Assembly: GCF_963966145.1 (NCBI RefSeq)
Contig: NC_091050.1
Location: 2,294,001 to 2,358,000, forward strand
Source of the DNA: Tenebrio molitor
Taxonomy: Eukaryota; Arthropoda; Insecta; Coleoptera; Tenebrionidae
DNA: 64,000 nucleotides
Reading direction: 5' to 3'
The first letter of the stretch is position 1, and every line of letters starts with the position of its first letter. The position numbers were made by a program, and so were the translations under genes. Positions 57,481 through 64,000 of this stretch are shown here, one piece after another. Below the pieces are notes generated by a model, which worked only from the letters and a program-made list of their open reading frames with translations, searched no databases and was not told the origin of the DNA.

Positions 57481-58050
57481 TTGCCAAACGCGGCGCCACT
57501 GGTGATTTTTCGGTGAAATGTCAGGAAAACGTCAGTTTTGAAGCACCAGAATAAGTGGTAGAATGAGTTTTACTATTAAAGATAAAGCATTAATTATTAA
57601 TAATTAATTAACAATCGATTTTTCGAGCGTTAGGCAACCAATAAAACGACTGTGTGTAGCAAGTATACAATGTGTACGATTAAGCTAAGATAAAGATAAA
57701 GTAGGGGTAAAATTTTTTAAGAAACCGTCACTAAGTAAGTAGATAGATTCAGAATTTAAAAAATTATCGAAAAACACTCGAAAAAAAGTTTATAAAAGAG
57801 ATAAAGAAAGTAAATGGTTCTAGAGTAGAAGGGTATTAAAGTGAAATGTCCATTCAATGTTACATTGCTTCCGGCATGTATGGGAGGCATTGTTAAAATG
57901 TTAGGGGAGCGCGTGCAGTGGTGTTTCGTAGGCAAAAGGAAAATGCGAACTTAAGCACTTCCTGATGACCCTGTGACTACAGAGAAGAAAGAGGAAATAA
58001 AAAAAAAATGCTGACAAACTACCAAATAAAACTATTGTAGAAAGTAAAAT
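57481..58050. other. A+T-rich gene-free stretch
   Basis: Probably old repeat sequence (GGCGCCACTGGTGATTTTTC near 57492); nothing more specific is seen. Confidence 0.35.
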
Positions 58051-58138
58051 GTGAACCGGGCATGGTTCAGAATCTGTGAGTCATTCTCACTCGTGAACCG
58101 GGCATGGTGAGTTGTTCTACATTGAGTCATTCTCACTT
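58051..58138 (+). repeat. Two-copy tandem repeat (42 and 46 bp)
   Basis: Both units start GTGAACCGGGCATGGT and end GAGTCATTCTCACT. They lie directly next to each other and differ only in the middle. Confidence 0.85.
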
Positions 58139-59399
58139 GTTTAATTTTATTTACAATTAGTAGAATAGAAACGTTTCTCTTTCAAAAAATCGTGGAAATA
58201 TAAACTGAAAAATGTTTTTAATTTTTTGTGGTGCGGTCCCTCCGTCTGCACTTGTCGTCGAAAATAATGCAAAAAACACACAGCGAGAGCTGACAAATCC
58301 ATAAGAATCGGGCGATATAGGTTGTAAATCCAAACTGCAAACTGTGTAATCTGCGGGGGATCACCCTCATACATCCAGCGTATTTTATCGCAGCATCACC
58401 CCATATGCATCCACATAATAATGCGGCATCATTGTCCACATGTCACTTTCTTCAGGAGTTTCCAGTTTAATTACTGACGGGTGGATAACCGCCCCCTCGA
58501 TCGAATCGACGACGGCACAGATCGGGTTTTTAAGTTGGCGCTTTCCAGACGAGACATAAGTCATCGTCTGGTGACAGCCATATCGACGTCCCCACAATTC
58601 CCTCTTCCACTCGGATGAACGTCCCTATCACACATGACATCACGTCCGGAAGTCAGCGTATGTATATGCATGAGTGGTGTATTGCCAACGTTACAGTCGA
58701 TCGGACTCCCGCACTACAGCCGGAAGTCCGTCTAATGCATCCGCAGTCAACTGTCGACCAACTACCCTATCAACTCCGCAAAGATTTCACCACCGGGATC
58801 CAGGAATTTCGACTTGAGAGGAACGGATCGCGAGGTGGGTTTTAAAATGCACATTTCGGGGTACGAACAACCACCTTGTCCTCATGGAAAAATAACTTCC
58901 ATCACGTACAAGAAAAAGATACCGGACTTTAAGAATTATTTGCGACAAACAAGCAACAACTTTGCTACGAAGCTTGATGGACAGAAGAGAAACGGAAAAC
59001 TACTTTCTGCGAAGTTAAGTTCGTGTGTTGCTCCGATCGATGCTACAGTTTACATTTCTAAATCATAAATTCCGTCCATAATATTCAGTTAGTATTTTAT
59101 TTTGGTCTGATCTAACAACGTAACATTCCATTGAATTCTCCTGACGTTTCCCGGGATTCTCTGATTGAGAAGTTTTGGTGAGAGTTGACGAGTAAAACGT
59201 TTGGGACAAAGTGGGAAGCAGCAAATGAGAATCAGCTAAAACCTAAAACATAGAATAAAGAAGAAAATGAAAGAAATCGATCGATTAGATTTTATTAGAA
59301 TACGACAGAAAAGATTCTTGGACGATTATGTAAAAGGGATAAAACAGAGTCCAATTTACAGAGTGAAATTTAAATATTCTTGAGATTATTATGTAAGTA
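58139..59399. other. Mixed stretch with a complex block at about 58380-58860
   Basis: Repeat-poor CpG-containing sequence in the middle, A+T-rich on both sides. The frames at 58615..58845 and 58814..59068 plus have no known domain. Confidence 0.3.
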
Positions 59400-59965
59400 T
59401 ACAGGGTGATTCAAGTTTTACCGTACGCACCCTGTTAAAAATTTGTAAAAATCACGAAACGTTCCCTTGATATAAGGCTTAAATGTGTGCAATCAATTTT
59501 CCAGTATCAGAAAATTATTAGTTTTTGAATTATTCTACTACAGCGTCATAAATAAATACCTCACTGTTGGTAAACAGCCAACAAACGTCTGTTGAGAACT
59601 TTTCTATAGTAATTCTTAAGTCCTTAAAGGGTACCATAAACAACTCCGGTCAACCTCTTTTGTGGACGAGATTGCCCAATTTTATAATAAATCATAGTTT
59701 CATAGTTCATTACGCGCATTAATATCCAATTCCATTTATTTCAAAAAATGGTAATGTTTTCATGATTTCAATGACAGCAAATTTTTCCTAAATGTTTGAA
59801 AGGAATCAGTGAAAAATTATGTAAATTAATGTTAGCGGTTATTGAATTAAAACTAAATATTTACCTACCTGTTTCATTAAAAACTTTGAAATTTTTACAA
59901 AATATTCTATAACGATACACAGATGGGTGTTTTCGATCGGGCGGTAAAACTGGAGTCACCTTGTA
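59400..59965. mobile_element. TA-flanked CAGGGTGA element
   Basis: Ends TACAGGGTGATTCAAGTTTT followed by ACCG, facing the inverse of TACAAGGTGACTCCAGTTTT followed by ACCG. TA occurs on each side. The 566-bp interior has stops in all frames and no transposase signature. Confidence 0.75.
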
Positions 59966-61130
59966 TAGTAGGTATGTCCTAAAATTCGCTCAAAGGTATT
60001 TGATTTTTTTATATCCATGGAAATAAGAAAGAACAATCAAGCAAAATTATTATCTTAATATGTTGATACATATTAAGACAATAATAAAGAGAATAGTAAA
60101 GCCAGCAAAAATGACCCAGATCAGAGAACTCCAAGGAAATCACAAGGAACAACAAAAAGACCACAGAACGACATTGATAGCAACTTTTTTGATTTTGATT
60201 CATTTAGGTTGAAATCATTTATAGGTAAATTTAGATTCAATATTGCCATAAAGGGAAAAGAAACACCACAATAAAAAGTAAATCGTGCTTAAAAAGGAGC
60301 AAAAAGATAAAATCTTATACACTGCCGAGTGGTAGTTTTTGAGGGAAGGATCCCTAGTTTAATGCAATAATTTTGCCGCTCCTGTACACATATCATAATA
60401 CACTTTCAAAGTGGTTATCGGGAAAAAGTATCTTGATAAAATGAAGCCAACACAGCGTCTAACGTACATCTAAAAATAGATAAGTTGTAAACTATTCCCC
60501 GACATACATTACAAATTCAAATTTAGTTCTTTCAGTAAACGTCACTCTTCAAAATACAATGTCATACTTTGGTGTGTGTATTATGTAGGTATCACTGAGG
60601 AAAGGGTAGATAAAAACGGAAAAAAATGTCAAATATATTTTTTGACCGGTTTTGATTGTTTACAATCATAGCTGGCAACAATAAGCAGATAACTGTAGAA
60701 GATTTCATTTACAAAATAAATCCACTGACGATAGATCGTAGTAGAACATTAATCTGATGAATAAAAAATTCTTTCACTTAGTCAATATTACAAAAAAAGT
60801 ACATTGAAGACTATACATTTTCCACGACTATACCAAAAAAAAATGGAATTTCATTTGATTTTTAATATTTGACAATTAAAATTGTGCCTCGTTAGCGATT
60901 TTCTACGTGATGCGCGATGTGCGCATCCGATTGGCGATCTGCCGGTGAATGTAAATACGAGGGATGGATTGGCCGACGGCCGTGGGTCATAGTATTTTTT
61001 TGTTCGCCACTGTCAGAATTTGTGAATTTTCTTCTGTGTGAACGAATTTTGATAAATGTCACAACTGTCAAAAAGAAACGTCAAGCTAATTTTAAAGATT
61101 TTAAGCGATTTGCAGCCCAACAAAACGTGG
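59966..61130. other. A+T-rich gene-free stretch
   Basis: Small palindrome GATGCGC-GATGT-GCGCATC near 60912-60930. No gene recognised. Confidence 0.35.
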
Positions 61131-61206
61131 TATTCAATTCGTTCGTGTGTAAATTGAGCTCTTGAAGGCACTCGTGAACCCAATTTACACACGAACGAAT
61201 TGAATA
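61131..61206. repeat. Perfect 26-bp inverted repeat
   Basis: The 26-bp arm 61131-61156 (starting TATTCAATTCGTTCG) is perfectly complementary to 61181-61206 across a 24-base spacer containing GGCACTCGTG. A second, shorter perfect palindrome, TACATGTTG...CAACATGTA, lies at 61250-61273. The spacer word links it to the other fold-backs here. Confidence 0.9.
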
Positions 61207-61273
61207 ATATACTATTCTATCACTGGGTGTGGAATTGATATTCTTTCTTTACATGTTGAATATCCAACATGTA

Positions 61274-62812
61274 ACAACATGTTTGAGACTTATCTTGTAG
61301 CTTTTAGAATGATACTGCGGATCTCTGTTACTTTCTGAACGTTGGGGTCAGGTAAAAAAAAGTACTACACAAAAAGTCCATTATTTATTATTTTTTTAAA
61401 GTACCTACATGTTTTTTGCAAAACAATCCCACCAAGCAATTTTCTTTTTTCTGTTTGGAAAAACGTCATTTAATTTTCAAGATTTTTTTTTATTATGCTC
61501 GAAACTGTTAACCGTCACTCATTTGCAAAAGGAATCAATCTGGCACTAGCCAATCTGTTGATTGTCGGAAAACGGCGACATCCTTATCTGCAAGAGTCCT
61601 CCCGACCGTACGAAATAAATCCTGAAACATCTTAATTAGGCTCCATCGCCGTCACGAATCACCTCCGCCGTCGAAATCCTTTTCGTCCTTTTCCGTGCAA
61701 TTACGCCCCGTATCCGAAGTGGCGAAAAACGATTGGAAATTTCCCTGTTGTTCGTAATAAATACTTGCATAATGACATCCGGCAAATAAGAAGTCGTAGT
61801 CGAGCGGCATCTTCTTTGAGGAAGAAGTCCGAGAGCGTCCCCCCGGTCGTCATGGCGACGCCGCCACTCGCAGCCCGCTATATCTTTTTTAACGGGCCAT
61901 AATACGCGTGCATAAAGAGGACGATGTGCGTTTTAGGAGTCGGCGATTCGTCCTCCACTTAACAAAAATAAACGTTATTTTCTTTGCCGTCGTTTCGTGT
62001 TTGTCCAACTAATGAAACTACAAACGTCCGTAAAAACAAACTGGATAATGGGCGGGCGCGGAGGGCGATCGTCAACTTTGTTATGGCGGTTCACAGCTTG
62101 CTCGATATATTCATGGATCATAACATACGGACATACATCATAGCTGTCGGATCGAGTTCATTTATTACGGCCAGAGGGACCCAAACGTTTTATTAATCAG
62201 CCGTTGATTAATCTCCAGTGACCAACAAACGGTGGCGCTGCCGGGGTTTAAAAAGGTTCGCCCGGTGCAGCAGCGAGAGGGGAGTTCGGATGGTCAAAAA
62301 GCAATTTTCTGATTGACTCCGGTCCCATTCCGTCATCCCATATTCATTAAGCAGAAACCGAAGATAATGATAGCAATTTACCGAAATGCATGTTCGAGGA
62401 GGGAGTAAGTGAAATCAGTGGAAATCACTCCGGCCTACTCGAGAGCCGTCCCGACCCTCCCCCGATGCGTCGGGCATATGTATGATTGCCTCCCCGTGTA
62501 TTTTTTATGCGCGTGCCTTATCTGGCACTGTCTTAATTAAAGCCTTTGTGAGAGCCGGGGCTGTCATTACTCCGATTCCGGGCCCGGATTCGCCACCCTC
62601 GTACACTCTTTCCTTCGTCTGGCCCTACACTTCAAACGCCGGCTACATGTTGCGACAGGGAGATTTCTCTCTTCTCACGACAACAGAAAAAATTACAAAC
62701 GATGTGATGGAATCATAAACCAAAAATTAGCAATACATATTCATTTATTTTCATGTGGTGTCTGATTTCCTTGTGTTTTAATATCAGCATTTTCAAATAA
62801 AAAATTTTCATA
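61274..62812. other. Gene-free; complex block at about 61500-62730
   Basis: A CpG-containing repeat-poor block with no recognisable frame. It holds an X-box-like site at 61846-61859. Candidate regulatory DNA. Confidence 0.3.
61846..61859. promoter_or_regulatory. X-box (RFX)-like site
   Basis: GTCGTCATGGCGAC fits the two-half-site RFX X-box pattern (RYYNYY, two bases, RRNRAC). A single isolated site in 14 bases can occur by chance. Confidence 0.3.
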
Positions 62813-63145
62813 TACAGGGTGTAATTCAAATACACGGAATAATTTTAACCACGAGCTACAGGCTTCGTGTAGAACTCAAAAAAAAATATTTAAAAAATTC
62901 TATGTCAAAAAATAAATTGACATTTAATGATATACAAGGGTGTATTTTAAAAATGTGCCGAAATTTTACCTACGAGGTTGTGGGATAACGTAGAAGACCA
63001 AAAGCAACTATAAAAAATTGTACATCAAAAATTAAATGTCAATTTATTTTTTGACATAGAATTTTTTAAATATTTTTTCCGAGTTCTACATAAAGCCAGT
63101 AGCTCGTGGTTAAAATTATCCCGTGTATTTCGATTACCCCCTGTA
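62813..63145. mobile_element. TA-flanked element with about 120-bp inverted arms
   Basis: Ends TACAGGGTGTAATTCAAATA and the inverse of TACAGGGGGTAATCGAAATA. The arms remain similar for about 120 bp, through TAATTTTAACCACGAGCTAC and AAATTGACATTTAAT. The middle (about 62936-63025) is itself a decayed copy of the same arm (ACAAGGGTGTATTTTAAAAA). No coding capacity. Confidence 0.85.
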
Positions 63146-64000
63146 TATTGTGAACTTATAAAATTTGGAACAAAATTCATAAAAGCGTTATGTGATGTTT
63201 TTAAGAAAATTGCTCAGACACGTCGATTTTATTTTGAAAAATGTCATCTCGAAGAGGCCAAGGAAAACAAAAATAGAAATGTTTTTTGGAAAATAAAACT
63301 TACTTTCTTAAAATGCAAAAATTTTCGATCTACCTCGTAAATAAAAAATTCTAGTTGTGTAGAATTTCTTGATTGTCTTCCTGCAAAGTCGCTTTGATAT
63401 TTTAAAATGTTATAATTTTATTTCGTCTGAAATGTTCTTCATGTCCGCGTGTCTGAAGACTCATAACGTTCGATTAGCATTTGGCGCATTCTCGCAATTT
63501 CAGTCTTGGAAACAAGCCGTCGTCTGCGTCGCACTTTCAGCAGGGCTGAAATTTTTCGTCTTGCGACGTCGTCGAGATCGATCGTCCTCGGTTGGAAATT
63601 GGGTTGTCATGTTTCGTTGATGTTTTGAGGACAGGCGGGCCGTAATGAATCAGCGGCAACTCATTTGCAACTCGGTTCCTTTCTTTCAGACCGAGTCATC
63701 AACTAATTTCTCTGAAACTCGCAGCTTTCGCAGGATTATTACTCTAGTCTCGGCTGTTTCGGTCGCATGGCAACCGGCGCCTCCGCGGTTGCCCTGGCGA
63801 CAACGTTCGCTCTGGATGTGTGACTTGCAAGTCAACTCACCGAAGAACTCCTCTCGACCGTGCTTTGCTCCTCTCGGTCGGTAAGTAGGACTGTTTGTTG
63901 CCAGGATCATTCGAGATCGAGACGCGCGCCTCCGCCTCTCCAGAAGACGTTTTCTCGCTCCTCGTTTTGGAGAAACTTTCCCAGCAGAAGTCGTCGGTGT
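63146..64000. other. Right-edge block, complex from about 63370
   Basis: A+T-rich to 63360, then CpG-containing, stop-poor sequence that continues past the window edge. Overlapping short frames on both strands are not recognisable. CGGTCGGTAAGTAGG near 63876-63890 would fit a splice donor on the plus strand, so a first exon of an off-window gene is possible but unproven. Confidence 0.3.
63762..63801. promoter_or_regulatory. Pair of X-box (RFX)-like sites
   Basis: GTCGCATGGCAAC at 63762-63774 and GTTGCCCTGGCGAC at 63788-63801 both resemble the palindromic RFX recognition sequence, with starts 26 bp apart. Paired X-boxes are typical of promoters of ciliary genes. No downstream gene is visible before the window ends. 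Confidence 0.4.

Noticed and set aside
63645..63884. Coding first exon ending at the GGTAAGT donor
   Set aside because: The frame has no recognised motif and no acceptor or second exon lies within the window.

Overview
The window looks like insect nuclear DNA, most likely from a beetle, although the order is an inference. It is A+T-rich, full of short degenerate DNA-transposon debris (TA-flanked CAGGGTG-type inverted-repeat elements, mariner and Tc1 remnants, fold-back palindromes), and has no operon-like organisation. I can support only one intact protein-coding gene: a single-exon SoxB1-class HMG-box transcription factor, the insect SoxNeuro (SoxN) orthologue, on the minus strand at 22390..23424. 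Its coding block is much richer in G+C than the surrounding DNA.

Layout. Positions 1-22.3 kb are gene-free: unique, compositionally complex blocks (1-0.8, 2.2-2.9, 5.4-6.1, 7.6-8.8, 11.3-12.1, 13.8-14.6, 15.8-16.5 and 18.4-19.4 kb) alternate with A+T-rich stretches holding repeats, a mariner remnant (6.7-7.1 kb), a LINE reverse-transcriptase scrap (10.9-11.1 kb), a second mariner scrap (16.9-17.1 kb) and a 279-bp MITE (17.7-18.0 kb). The inferred SoxN 3' UTR runs from the stop at 22390 down to a candidate poly(A) signal near 21.32 kb and holds four Pumilio-type UGUA(A/C)AUA sites. The promoter and upstream block is 23.4-24.6 kb. Positions 24.6-64 kb are again gene-free, with the same alternation: large complex blocks at 26.4-28.0, 29.7-30.7, 33.0-35.3, 39.99-40.7, 41.6-42.5, 43.6-46.1, 48.4-52.9, 56.2-57.0, 58.4-58.9, 61.5-62.7 and 63.4-64.0 kb, separated by inverted-repeat elements.

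Interpretation. A developmental transcription-factor gene alone in at least 64 kb suggests a regulatory landscape, in which the complex blocks are candidate enhancers for neuroectodermal SoxN expression. This is inference; no enhancer can be proven from sequence alone. The most distinctive non-genic signal is a dispersed set of fold-back (palindromic) repeats. Their arms differ, but their centres repeatedly carry a short CACGAG...GC.GAGTGC-like hairpin. Two long copies (0.8-1.3 kb and 55.2-55.6 kb) look like opposite halves of one larger fold-back element. No tRNA, rRNA, CRISPR array or viral gene was recognised.
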